From UBA6019 sp035535055 (GTDB taxonomy: Bacteria > Chloroflexota > Dormibacteria > Dormibacterales > Dormibacteraceae): DNA of 20,686 bases. Positions 7,002-14,071 of this stretch are shown one piece after another. Positions within the stretch are counted from its first letter, which is position 1, and the number at the start of each line of letters is the position of its first letter. A program made the translations under genes and the position numbers. The notes under the pieces were generated by a model. It was not told where the DNA came from. It did no database searches and saw nothing but the letters and a program-made list of their open reading frames with translations. The stretch lies in assembly GCA_035535055.1 (NCBI GenBank), contig DATLQT010000072.1, positions 1 to 20,686 on the forward strand. The letters are read 5' to 3'.

Positions 7002-7745
7002 TCAGTCGACCAGCAGGTCGGTCCGTTTCCCCCAGCGATCGAGGAAGCGATAGAAGTTCTTCTTGGAGAGCTTCTCTCGCCGTTCCTCGCTCTCCGCCTC
7101 CCAGAGCCGGTGCTGGTGTCGGCGGAGCGGAAGTCCGGCCACGACCATCGCCCGCTTGCCGGTCGACCGGATTCGAAAGCTGAACTCGAAATCGGCGATC
7201 CGATAGAAGCGGAACTTCTCGTCGAAGCCGCCGACGGCGAGGGCGTCGTCTCGCCGAAAGGCCATGCAGTAGCCCTCCACCGCGTCCACCTCCGGTCCGG
7301 GATGGTCGTGGAAGTGCTTGACCGTCCCGACCCCACGGACGCCATACGCGGCCGCGATGCCGACCTCCGGCTTCGCCAACGTCTCCAGCAGCGGCCCGGC
7401 GAGGTCGCCGGTCGCCTCGGTACCGGGATCGAAGAGGATCACGTATTCGCCCGCCGCCACCCTGAGCCCGGCATTGACGGCCGCGCCGAAACCTTCCGGC
7501 TCGAGTTTCAGCACCCTTACCCGCTCGCTCTCCACCCGCTCGGTCCAGGCCAGCAGCAGGGGATCGCCCGAGTTGACGACAAGCAGCACCTCAAGATCGT
7601 GGGTCACGTGGTGGCGGAGGATCGAGTCGAGCCAGCGCTGAGCGTCGTCGGGCCAGCCGTGGAGAACGGTGAGTATCGTCAACCGCCGCGGCGCCGGAGG
7701 CAGTGCGCGTTCGCTTAACGTGCTTCCGACGGGGGTGTCGGCCAC
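7002..7745 (-). CDS. glycosyltransferase family 2 protein
   Basis: A GT-A fold transferase that would move a sugar from a nucleotide donor onto a cell-surface glycan or lipid. Seen in order are LTILTVLHGWPDDAQRWLDS (first strand and nucleotide-binding loop), LEVLLVVNSGD, the GFGAAVNAGLRVAAGEYVILFDPG core, AVEGYCMAFRRDDALAVGGFDE (acceptor region) and a basic C-terminal helix region ending KKNFYRFLDRWGKR. The usual metal-binding DxD appears as DPG, a divergent form, so activity is not assured. GTG 7745 is the only standard start, giving 247 residues, but coding-like sequence in the same frame continues upstream for 53 codons to the etfA stop (described separately). The real N-terminus may therefore be longer. 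The acceptor and donor are unknown. Confidence 0.82.
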   Translation of the reverse strand: MADTPVGSTLSERALPPAPRRLTILTVLHGWPDDAQRWLDSILRHHVTHDLEVLLVVNSGDPLLLAWTERVESERVRVLKLEPEGFGAAVNAGLRVAAGEYVILFDPGTEATGDLAGPLLETLAKPEVGIAAAYGVRGVGTVKHFHDHPGPEVDAVEGYCMAFRRDDALAVGGFDEKFRFYRIADFEFSFRIRSTGKRAMVVAGLPLRRHQHRLWEAESEERREKLSKKNFYRFLDRWGKRTDLLVD

Positions 7746-7904
7746 CTCCCAGCCGCCCTCGAAGAGACGGTCGCGGATGTTGTCGGCGACCGCGAAGTCG
7801 CGCTCCTCGCGAAGGCGCGAGCGCTTGACGCTGAGCCGCTCGGCCTCGCTGCGTTCCGTGGCTAATGTCTCCCCGAGCCTGGCCGACCCGACGTCGGGTT
7901 CCGG
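7746..7904 (-). other. coding-like stretch resembling the CysRS C-terminal tail
   Basis: This 159-bp gap between etfA and the glycosyltransferase is open in the glycosyltransferase frame all the way to the etfA stop TAG (7907-7905), which is itself in that frame. Its translation includes ERLSVKRSRLREER, DFAVADNIRDRLFEGGW and, running past the GTG at 7745, EVADTPVGSTL. That pattern matches the C-terminal tail of cysteinyl-tRNA synthetases (R..AR..KDFA.AD.IRD.L...G..V.DTP.G). There is no ATG, GTG or TTG in it. It is either an unannotated N-terminal extension of the glycosyltransferase with an unusual start, or the remnant of a lost cysS-like gene fused to it. A GGGGAG sequence (about 7874-7869) could serve as a ribosome binding site for an unusual start shortly after. 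Confidence 0.6.
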
Positions 7905-8870
7905 CTACCCGCCCTTCTTGGCCTTCACGGCCTCGGTGAGCTTGGGAAGGATCTTGAGCGCGTCGCCGACGATGCCCAAATCGGCCATCTTCAGGATCGG
8001 CGCCTCAGCGTCCTTGTTGATCGCGATGATCACCTTGGAGGCCTTCATCCCGACCGTGTGCTGCATCGCCCCCGAGATCCCGGCGGCAATGTACACGTTG
8101 GGTCGAACTGCCTTGCCGGTCTGGCCGACCTGCATTGAGTACGGCACCCACCCTGCGTCCACCACGGCCCGGCTGGCGCCGACGGCGCCCCCGAGGGCGT
8201 CTGCCAACTCCTCCAGGAGGGGGAAGTTCTCCGGTCCCTGCATCCCGCGGCCGCCGCTGACCACGATGGCCGCGTCCTCCAGCTTGACCTTGTCGCCCTT
8301 CTCGGCGACCCGCTCCAACCGGTGAGCCCGCTTAGAGTCCGCGCCGACGGTCGCCTTGACCTGCTCGACCTCTGCGCTACCGCCCACCTCCGCGGCCTCG
8401 AACGACTTCGGGCGGATAAGGACTATCGCCGGCTTCTGGTTGACCTTCATCTTCGCGATCTTGGAACCGCCGAAGTAGGACACCCTGGCCGTGAAGCCGC
8501 CGCCACCCGCCTCGACGTCGACCGCACTCGAAACCTGGCCGATCCCAAGGCGAGCGGAAAGGCGCCCTGCCACCTCGCGCGAGTCCAGCGAGAACCCGAA
8601 TAACAGCAGGTCGGGGCTGTTGGCCTTGACTAGCGCCTCCATGGTGTCGGTGGCCGGCTGGGCGACGTACTCATCGAAGACGGAGTCGTCGCAGACGTAG
8701 ACCTTCTTGGCGCCGTGCTTGCCGAGGATGGTCGCAGCCGCCTCGGCTCCCTTACCGAGGGCGACCGCCTCGACCTCCCCGCCCAGGGCGCGGGCCTTTG
8801 CCAGCAACTCCAGCGAGATCGGGGCCAGCTTGCCTTCGGAGAGTTCTGCGTATATCCAGATCTTTGCCAT
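7905..8870 (-). CDS. etfA: electron transfer flavoprotein alpha subunit
   Basis: FAD-binding subunit of the soluble ETF dimer, which takes electrons from acyl-CoA dehydrogenases and related flavoenzymes and passes them to the quinone pool. The 321-residue length is normal. The C-terminal FAD domain is fully recognisable: VSGGRGMQGPENFPLLEELA, GASRAVVDAGWVP, QVGQTGKAVRPNVYIAAG, then ISGAMQHTVGMKASKVIIAI and NKDAEAPI. ATG 8870 lies 2 nt after the etfB stop and has a plausible Shine-Dalgarno (AAGGCGG) 7 nt before it within etfB, so the two subunits are translated together. No dehydrogenase or ETF:quinone oxidoreductase gene is nearby. Confidence 0.97.
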   Translation of the reverse strand: MAKIWIYAELSEGKLAPISLELLAKARALGGEVEAVALGKGAEAAATILGKHGAKKVYVCDDSVFDEYVAQPATDTMEALVKANSPDLLLFGFSLDSREVAGRLSARLGIGQVSSAVDVEAGGGGFTARVSYFGGSKIAKMKVNQKPAIVLIRPKSFEAAEVGGSAEVEQVKATVGADSKRAHRLERVAEKGDKVKLEDAAIVVSGGRGMQGPENFPLLEELADALGGAVGASRAVVDAGWVPYSMQVGQTGKAVRPNVYIAAGISGAMQHTVGMKASKVIIAINKDAEAPILKMADLGIVGDALKILPKLTEAVKAKKGG

Positions 8871-8872
8871 CG

Positions 8873-9634
8873 CTAGACCGCCTTCACCTTGACCAGCAGC
8901 GCCAGGATCTTATCGACGGCGGTGCCGTCGTCCTCGAAGACCTCGCCCGCCTGCCGCTGCTCGGCGTCGACCACCTCGAGAATCTCCTCCGCGGCGGTTC
9001 CCCGGCTGACCCCGAGGTCGCCGAGACCGAGCTTTTTGACCTCCTTGCTGCGGGCCGCCATGATCCCCTTGAGGGAGGCGTAGCGCGGCTCGCCCACGGC
9101 GGCCGTCACCGTCAGCAGGGCGGGGGTGGCCGCTTCGACGACGTCATAGCCGACCTCGGTCTGGCGCTGAATCTTGACCTTGCCACCACCGGCCTCGACA
9201 CTCTTCGCGAAGGTCAGCTGGGGGACACCGAGCAGCTCGGCGAGCATCGGCGGCACCATGCCGGTCGAGCCGTCCGTCGACTCCGTGCCGCAGATGACCA
9301 GGTCGGCGGACTCGCCCTTGATGGCGGCGGCCAGCACCTGGGCGGTGGTGAGCGCATCGGCTCCGGCGAGGGCGTCGTCACTGATATGGATGGCGCGGTC
9401 GGCACCCATGCTGAGGCCCTTTCGGATGGCATCCGCGGCCTTGGCGGGGCCCATCGATACAAGCACCACCTCGCCCTCGCCGGCCGCCTCCTTGATCCGC
9501 AGCGCCGCCTCCACCCCGTACTCGTCGCCGGGGTCGAGCACGACCTCGCCGTCACGCACGAGGCGGTTGTCGGTACCTAGCCTTTGGACCCCGTTCGGAT
9601 CCGGTATCTGCTTCACGGTGACGACGATCTTCAA
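8873..9634 (-). CDS. etfB: electron transfer flavoprotein beta subunit
   Basis: Partner of EtfA; binds AMP and carries the docking surface for dehydrogenases. Family marks are MKIVVTVKQIPDPNGVQR at the N-terminus, DEYGVEAALRIKE, GADRAIHISDDALAGADALTTAQ, ICGTESTDGSTGMVPPMLAELLG (the ETF beta signature region), then the EVGYDVVEAATPALLTVT and PRYASLKGIMAARSKEVKKL stretches. Length 253 is typical. TTG 9634 is used because it places the conserved MKIVV at residue 1, with GGAG 8 nt upstream as Shine-Dalgarno. First gene of the etfB-etfA-glycosyltransferase run, 54 bp after the mobA stop. Confidence 0.97.
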   Translation of the reverse strand: MKIVVTVKQIPDPNGVQRLGTDNRLVRDGEVVLDPGDEYGVEAALRIKEAAGEGEVVLVSMGPAKAADAIRKGLSMGADRAIHISDDALAGADALTTAQVLAAAIKGESADLVICGTESTDGSTGMVPPMLAELLGVPQLTFAKSVEAGGGKVKIQRQTEVGYDVVEAATPALLTVTAAVGEPRYASLKGIMAARSKEVKKLGLGDLGVSRGTAAEEILEVVDAEQRQAGEVFEDDGTAVDKILALLVKVKAV

Positions 9635-9672
9635 ACGCGTATCTCCGCTACCGGGTTGGGTAATCCATTCAG

Positions 9673-9678
9673 ATTATG
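9673..9678 (-). promoter_or_regulatory. candidate -10 box for etfBA
   Basis: CATAAT on the minus strand, 5 of 6 with the consensus, lies in the AT-richer 54-bp gap between mobA and etfB. A start near 9666 would give a leader of about 30 nt containing the GGAG ribosome binding site. The -35 at 17-nt spacing (TTCGGA, 9701-9696) is weak and overlaps the end of mobA. Confidence 0.4.
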
Positions 9679-9688
9679 GCGCAGGGCG

Positions 9689-10249
9689 TCAAATCTCCGA
9701 AAGGAAAACTTGATAGTCCTCTGGGGTATTTATGTTCCAGAATAGGCTTCGATCCGACTCTTCGAGCCAGACGACGCGGAGTTGGGCGAGTGCATCGGCC
9801 GCCTTCAGGTGCCGCAGGTCAAGCTCCCGCCTAACGACCTCGAGCGCCGACCTGCGGTAGCAGGCGCAGGCTGGCTCTGGTCGCCCGTCCAGGCGCGGGA
9901 CGGCCGCGTCAAACCCCTCGCTGAGCGAGATCAGGCTTCGGGCAAGGTCCGCGTCGACGCGCGGCATGTCGCAGGCCACGGCGAACACCGCGTCGTAGGA
10001 TGCCGCGGCCAGGCCACCCTCGATCCCGGCCAGGGGGCCCATGAAGGGTCCGTGCCGGTCGGCCGCGAAGCGCGCCCCGGCCGGCACGAGGGCGGCGTCC
10101 GCGGCGGCCACCAGCACCTCAGCGAAGAGTGGCCCGAGCCGATCCACCTGCCAGGCCACCAAGGTGGTCCTCCCAACCGGTAGGAGCGCCTTTGGCCGGC
10201 CCATCCGGCGGCCCGCGCCACCCGCCAGGACCAGAAGGGTCGCCTCCAA
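9689..10249 (-). CDS. mobA: molybdenum cofactor guanylyltransferase (MobA)
   Basis: Transfers GMP from GTP to molybdopterin to make the guanine dinucleotide form of the molybdenum cofactor. The nucleotide-binding signature LVLAGGAGRRMGRPKALLPV is at the N-terminus, followed by GPFMGPLAGIEGGL, the metal-binding AVACDMPRVDADL, RPEPACACYRRSAL and the C-terminal WNINTPEDY, all in the family order. About 186 residues is normal. TTG 10249 was chosen because GAGG stands 5 nt before it; GTG 10252 or an ATG at 10282 would add one or eleven residues without homology. The 10-bp gap to the divergent amidohydrolase leaves no room for separate promoters outside coding sequence. No other molybdenum-cofactor gene is in the window. 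Confidence 0.9.
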   Translation of the reverse strand: MEATLLVLAGGAGRRMGRPKALLPVGRTTLVAWQVDRLGPLFAEVLVAAADAALVPAGARFAADRHGPFMGPLAGIEGGLAAASYDAVFAVACDMPRVDADLARSLISLSEGFDAAVPRLDGRPEPACACYRRSALEVVRRELDLRHLKAADALAQLRVVWLEESDRSLFWNINTPEDYQVFLSEI

Positions 10250-10259
10250 CACGCCCTCT

Positions 10260-11114
10260 ATGATCACAGCCGTGAGGGCCATCGACTTCCACGTCCACCT
10301 GCCAACGCCCGAGTGGCTCGATGTGAGCCTCGAAGGATACGTCGAGGCAGCCGAGCGCTATTTCCACTCCAAAGTGGCTCGGAACTCCCTCGAGGGCCTG
10401 GCCCGGGAGTACTCGGAGATGGACCTGAAGGCGGTGCTGCTGGCGTGGGATGCCGAGACCGCGACCCACCGCCCGCGGCTCTCCAACGAGTTCGTGGCAC
10501 AGGCGGTGAAGGACTACCCGGAGGTCTTCATCGGCTTCGCCTCCGTCGACCCTCACAAGGGAGAGCGGGCAGTGGCCGAGCTCGAGAAGGCCGCGGAGCT
10601 AGGGCTGGTCGGCGGCAAGTTCCACCCCTCGATCCAGGCCTTCGACCCCTCAGACGAGCGCTTCTGGCCGGTGTTCGCCAAGTGCGAGGAGCTGGGCTTT
10701 CCGTGCATCTTCCACACGGGCACCAGCGGCATCGGAGGCGGCACGCCGGGAGGACAAGGGATCCGGATCGACCTCTGCCGGCCGATCCTCCTCGACCCCC
10801 TGGCGGCTGCCTTCCCGAAGCTGACCATCATCGCCGCCCACATGGGCTGGCCCTGGCACGTCGAGCTGCTCGCGATGGCGATGCATAAGACCAACGTCTG
10901 GATCGACACCTCCGGCTGGGCGCCGAGGTACATACCGCCCGAAGTGGTCCGCGAGATCCGGTCCCGCCTCCAGGACCAGTTCCTCTTCGGGTCGGACTAC
11001 CCGTTCATCCAGCCCCAACGCTGCCTCGACGAGCTGGCCGCGCTGGAGCTGCCTCAGGCGATCATGGACAAGCTCCTCTTCGGCAACGGCAGCCGGCTGC
11101 TGGGGCTCGCGTAG
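10260..11114 (+). CDS. amidohydrolase_2 family metal-dependent hydrolase or decarboxylase
   Basis: A TIM-barrel, metal-dependent enzyme of 284 residues in the amidohydrolase_2 group, which includes aromatic-acid decarboxylases and ring-cleavage or ketoacyl-CoA hydrolases. Metal and catalytic residues are in the expected order: H11 and H13 (FHVH), H122 in KFHP, H152 (FHTGT), H194 (AAHMGWPW) and D246 (FGSDYPF). The conserved VLLAWDAETATHRP and GFASVDPHKGERAV stretches recall proteins annotated as 4-hydroxyphenyl-beta-ketoacyl-CoA hydrolases, which would fit a catabolic role; that specificity is inference from memory. ATG 10260 directly precedes the conserved N-terminal strand, and no Shine-Dalgarno is seen. 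The 3' end overlaps the last tad gene by 61 bp on the opposite strand. Confidence 0.88.
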   Translation: MITAVRAIDFHVHLPTPEWLDVSLEGYVEAAERYFHSKVARNSLEGLAREYSEMDLKAVLLAWDAETATHRPRLSNEFVAQAVKDYPEVFIGFASVDPHKGERAVAELEKAAELGLVGGKFHPSIQAFDPSDERFWPVFAKCEELGFPCIFHTGTSGIGGGTPGGQGIRIDLCRPILLDPLAAAFPKLTIIAAHMGWPWHVELLAMAMHKTNVWIDTSGWAPRYIPPEVVREIRSRLQDQFLFGSDYPFIQPQRCLDELAALELPQAIMDKLLFGNGSRLLGLA

Positions 11115-11515
11115 CCGGCCGTAACCTGCGCCGTCGCGGTGGCGCGCAGCACAGTTGCGCCGGCTCCGAGGATTTCGCCGAAGCCCGCGTTGACGCGCTC
11201 GTGGGCGGTGACCGTCACCGTCGTCGAACCGACCGCTATCGAGTCGACCACCGCCCCTGGGTCCATGGCGAGCAGCGAATCCCTCGCAATCGATCCTGCC
11301 ACGGCCGGGTCGAGGACAAGGCCGCCACCGGCCCGAAGGATCGCGACATCGACCCCCGCGGTTGCGTCCTCGGCAGCCCGGCCGACCGCCGCCTGCAGTA
11401 GGCCTGCCCGGGTGGCGAGCAGGGTCGCCTGGACCGCATAGGCCATCAAAGGCAGCAGCACCACCGGTAACAGCAGGGCGACCGAGACCAGGGTCTGACC
11501 GCGGATCCGCGTCAT
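11054..11515 (-). CDS. TadE/TadG-like pseudopilin protein (third)
   Basis: A 153-residue protein with an N-terminal membrane segment after a short basic start: MTRIRGQTLVSVALLLPVVL, hydrophobic to about residue 30. The rest is Ala/Val/Thr-rich beta-type sequence. This is the general form of the small Tad pseudopilins. The usual Glu after the cleavage region is Val here (TLVSVALLLP instead of xLVEFA), so processing by a prepilin peptidase is doubtful. ATG 11515 overlaps the previous stop as ATGA. After a domain ending near ATAQVTAGYA it has a basic tail (SSRLPLPKRSLSMIA) encoded antisense to the amidohydrolase end. It is the last gene of the tad operon. Confidence 0.7.
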   Translation of the reverse strand: MTRIRGQTLVSVALLLPVVLLPLMAYAVQATLLATRAGLLQAAVGRAAEDATAGVDVAILRAGGGLVLDPAVAGSIARDSLLAMDPGAVVDSIAVGSTTVTVTAHERVNAGFGEILGAGATVLRATATAQVTAGYASPSSRLPLPKRSLSMIA

Positions 11516-11919
11516 GGCGTAAGCGCCCGAGACCGCCAGTCCTCGACGCGGGCGCTCGCCGTCGACTGCAGCCGGAGGGTCCCTCGCAGTGCCGGCGACC
11601 CGCTGAAGCCCAGGCTGACGGTGGCCCGGCCGGTCGCGGTCACAATCGCGCCGCGCTGGAAACCGCCGAGCCTGAGCGCCAGCCCCGGTGAATCGAGTCC
11701 GTCGCCGGTGGTGACCGCACTGAAGGCGCTGTTTGCGGCGGTTGTGGCCGAGCTCGAACTCGGGGCTCGCGCGGCGGCGGCCGCGGCGGCCGCCGTTGCC
11801 GCGTCGAGGCCCGAACGCGTGATCGCCACACGGACGAACTGCGCTGCTCCGAAGGCAAGGATGAGCATCACCGGCAGGCTCACGGCGAGCTCGACCAGAG
11901 CCTGCCCGGGCGACCTCAT
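11512..11919 (-). CDS. TadE-like pseudopilin protein (second)
   Basis: A 135-residue TadE-family protein. The N-terminus MRSPGQALVELAVSLPVMLILAF has the expected short basic leader, a Gly, the ALVELAVSLP motif with the conserved Glu, and a single membrane helix to about residue 30. It continues with an unusual run of alanines and serines (about residues 40-62) and then a beta-rich part. TadE-type minor pilins are needed for assembly of Flp pili and are cleaved by a TadV/CpaA-type peptidase, none of which is in the window. ATGA overlaps link it to genes on both sides. Confidence 0.8.
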   Translation of the reverse strand: MRSPGQALVELAVSLPVMLILAFGAAQFVRVAITRSGLDAATAAAAAAAARAPSSSSATTAANSAFSAVTTGDGLDSPGLALRLGGFQRGAIVTATGRATVSLGFSGSPALRGTLRLQSTASARVEDWRSRALTP

Positions 11920-12326
11920 TGGAACCTCTCGCGGGGCAGGGCGACGTCAGCGCCGACCGGCAGGCCGCCGGCGCCCGGAAGAAGCGGCACCAGCGCCGGC
12001 ACCGAGCCGCCGATCCGCACGTCGATGGTCGCGGAATAGAGGCGGACGCAGACCCAGAGCCGAGGATGCCCGGGCAGACCCGGGCACCAGGCCGACGCCG
12101 ACACGCCGACCAGGGACGGCCGGAGGGTGGACAGGGCTGCTGCCTCCGCGATCGTCGGGCCTCCCCCAACCCCGCTGCCGGCCCGCGCCCCCGCCAGAGC
12201 CGACTCCCGGACGGCGTAGGCCTCCGAGCCCCATACGGCGAGCTGGACTGCGCCGACGACGAGGAGCAGGGTCACCGGCCAGGCGATGGCGAACTCGAGG
12301 AGGGCGCTCCCTCTCTGGCCCCGCAT
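11916..12326 (-). CDS. TadE-like pseudopilin protein (first)
   Basis: A 136-residue TadE-family protein with the most typical leader of the three: MRGQRGSALLEFAIAWPVTLLLVVGAVQLA, i.e. basic residues, Gly, ALLEFAI with the conserved Glu, and one membrane helix. Two cysteines (WCPGL, WVCVRL) could form a disulfide outside the cell. It starts 1 nt after the tadC stop (TGAGATG), so coupled translation is likely. Confidence 0.82.
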   Translation of the reverse strand: MRGQRGSALLEFAIAWPVTLLLVVGAVQLAVWGSEAYAVRESALAGARAGSGVGGGPTIAEAAALSTLRPSLVGVSASAWCPGLPGHPRLWVCVRLYSATIDVRIGGSVPALVPLLPGAGGLPVGADVALPRERFQ

Positions 12327-12327
12327 C

Positions 12328-13197
12328 TCAGGCGAAGCTCCGCACCAGCACCGCGACCGCCGGGAAGAGCAGGATCGCCATGAAGGGCAGCAGGACTCCC
12401 ACCGCCGCGGGTATCAGGACGCGGTTGAGCGCCCCCCGACTCAACTCGATCACACGCCGTCGGCGGGCACGGCGGAGGTCGGCGGCCAGAGCCCTGACTC
12501 CATGTCCGATGCCCGAGCCGTAATCCCGGCTCAAGCCGAGGATCATCGCCATCGATCGGAGGGGAGGCAGTTGGAAGCGGTCGGCAAGCTGGTCGAGACG
12601 CCCGTCGAAAGAAGCTGACCCGGCGACCCGAGAGCCGATCAGCTGCGCGCGCATGGCCGCCCCGAGCTCGGATCGGGATCGGCCGAGGACGGATTCCAAC
12701 GCCAGCATCGGCGGGGCCCCACCGCTCAGCTCGAGGCTGACCAGCTCCAGGATCGGCCCCAGCTCGCCGAGGAGCCGCTGCCGGCGGGCCTCGACGGCGG
12801 CGTTCAGGCGGTGCAGCAGCAGCGCCGGCACGGCGACCGCGACCAGGCAGCCCGATAGCCCACCGGCGACTGGGTCGATGAGCAAGCCGACCGCGATCGC
12901 TATGGCGGCCCCCGTCACCAGAGCGGCGAGGAGGCCGAGTCCCGCGACCGCCTCCGGCGATTCTTTGAGTCCGGCACGCTCCAACCGGACGGCGAGGCCT
13001 GCTCGGAGCCTCGCGAGCCCCGCTGCGCCCGTGAGCGCGGCCTGGAGTGCCCCACGGGTTCGCCCCACCGTCGGGCCCCGTCGTCGCAGCCAGTCCTTGA
13101 CGCCGGGCGCTCGGGCTGGAGCTAGCAGCGCGTAGGCCGAGGTGGCGCCGCAACCACCGGCGCACGCCGCAATCGCTATCCCGAAAAGGTCAGCCAT
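12328..13197 (-). CDS. tadC: Tad pilus inner-membrane platform protein TadC
   Basis: A 289-residue type II secretion F-domain protein, one of the two platform proteins through which TadA drives pilus assembly. Membrane helices flank a cytoplasmic domain. Two adjacent segments lie near residues 85-130 (GLGLLAALVTGAAIAIAVGL; LSGCLVAVAVPALLL) and another at the C-terminus (VLLPFMAILLFPAVAVLV). The T2SF core reads RQRLLGELGPILELVSLELSGG to LPPLRSMAMILGLSRDYGSGIG. It overlaps tadB by 8 nt. The assignment of TadC versus TadB rests on gene order (downstream of two). Confidence 0.88.
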   Translation of the reverse strand: MADLFGIAIAACAGGCGATSAYALLAPARAPGVKDWLRRRGPTVGRTRGALQAALTGAAGLARLRAGLAVRLERAGLKESPEAVAGLGLLAALVTGAAIAIAVGLLIDPVAGGLSGCLVAVAVPALLLHRLNAAVEARRQRLLGELGPILELVSLELSGGAPPMLALESVLGRSRSELGAAMRAQLIGSRVAGSASFDGRLDQLADRFQLPPLRSMAMILGLSRDYGSGIGHGVRALAADLRRARRRRVIELSRGALNRVLIPAAVGVLLPFMAILLFPAVAVLVRSFA

Positions 13198-14071
13198 CGA
13201 CCAGCTCGACCCTCGGCTCCTCGGGCAGCCGCAGCAAGCGCCGGATCAGCAGTTGGGCGACGGCCATCGTCCCGAGCATCGAGGCCAGGAAGAGCTGGCC
13301 GAACAGGGTCCTGTAGACGTCGAGGTAGGACGAGCGAAGAAGGCACATCACCGCCAGGAAGGCGAGGGGAAGGCAGAGGATCAGTGTCGAAGCGGAGCGC
13401 GCCTGGACCTGCAGCGCGACCGCCTCCCGCTCAACCTCGTAGGCGGCGGTCACCGAGTCCTCCAGCTCCCCGAAGAGCGGTCCCAACTCGCCGCCTCCCG
13501 GACGTTGAACCAGCACCGCCGCCGACAGAAGGTCGAACACGGGCTCAGCGACCCGGCGCCGCGCCTCCGCCCAGGCCTGCGGGCGACCCCCGGCGCCGAC
13601 GATGCCGGAGAACTCGCGGCGCAGACGATCGGGGCCCCTCTCGGCGAGCACCTCGAGAGATGCGGTGACCCCGACAGCGCCCGTTTCCAGCAGCTGGCGG
13701 AGGGTCCTGACGGCGGAGACCACAGCGTCCTGCCGCTCCCGCTTCAGCGCGGCAGCCCGGAGTCCCAGCCAGCCGACCAGGAACCCCACCGCGAGGCCGC
13801 CGGCGGCGAGTCCCAGGACCGGCATCCCTGTTACCAGGTAGGCGGCCGCCCCGGCGAGCAGGCCGGTCGCGCCCTCGACGACCACCATGCCGGTGCGGCC
13901 GCTCTGGAAGCCGGAGGCGCGGGCGCGCCCCGCCTCGGCCGTGGCGAGCCGGTCAGCCGCGCGCAGCAGCCAGGCCTCGGCAGAGCGGGGCCTGCCCGGT
14001 CCCCCGGCCAGCACCAGCGCGGCGACCGCGACCGAGAGTCCGGCTGCAAATGCGGCCTCCACGGTGTTCAT
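13190..14071 (-). CDS. tadB: Tad pilus inner-membrane platform protein TadB
   Basis: A 293-residue type II secretion F-domain protein. There is one N-terminal membrane segment (AAFAAGLSVAVAALVLAGG), a central pair (TGLLAGAAAYLVTGMPVLGLAAGG and AVGFLVGWLGL), and a C-terminal pair (STLILCLPLAFLAVMCLL; FGQLFLASMLGTMAVAQLLI). Between them is the cytoplasmic T2SF domain (VRTLRQLLETGAVGVTASLE; PGGGELGPLFGELEDSVTAAY). ATG 14071 overlaps the tadA stop as ATGA, in the canonical tadA-tadB-tadC order. Confidence 0.9.
   Translation of the reverse strand: MNTVEAAFAAGLSVAVAALVLAGGPGRPRSAEAWLLRAADRLATAEAGRARASGFQSGRTGMVVVEGATGLLAGAAAYLVTGMPVLGLAAGGLAVGFLVGWLGLRAAALKRERQDAVVSAVRTLRQLLETGAVGVTASLEVLAERGPDRLRREFSGIVGAGGRPQAWAEARRRVAEPVFDLLSAAVLVQRPGGGELGPLFGELEDSVTAAYEVEREAVALQVQARSASTLILCLPLAFLAVMCLLRSSYLDVYRTLFGQLFLASMLGTMAVAQLLIRRLLRLPEEPRVELVDG

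Noticed and set aside
7905..7907. Read-through of the etfA TAG into the in-frame CysRS-like tail and glycosyltransferase
   Set aside because: EtfA ends at its normal length and the TAG context shows no recoding signal; the shared frame is a one-in-three coincidence.
11516..12169. Long upstream extension of the last tad reading frame
   Set aside because: It is the out-of-frame shadow of two TadE-like genes; ATG 11515 has the ATGA overlap and the pilin-like leader.
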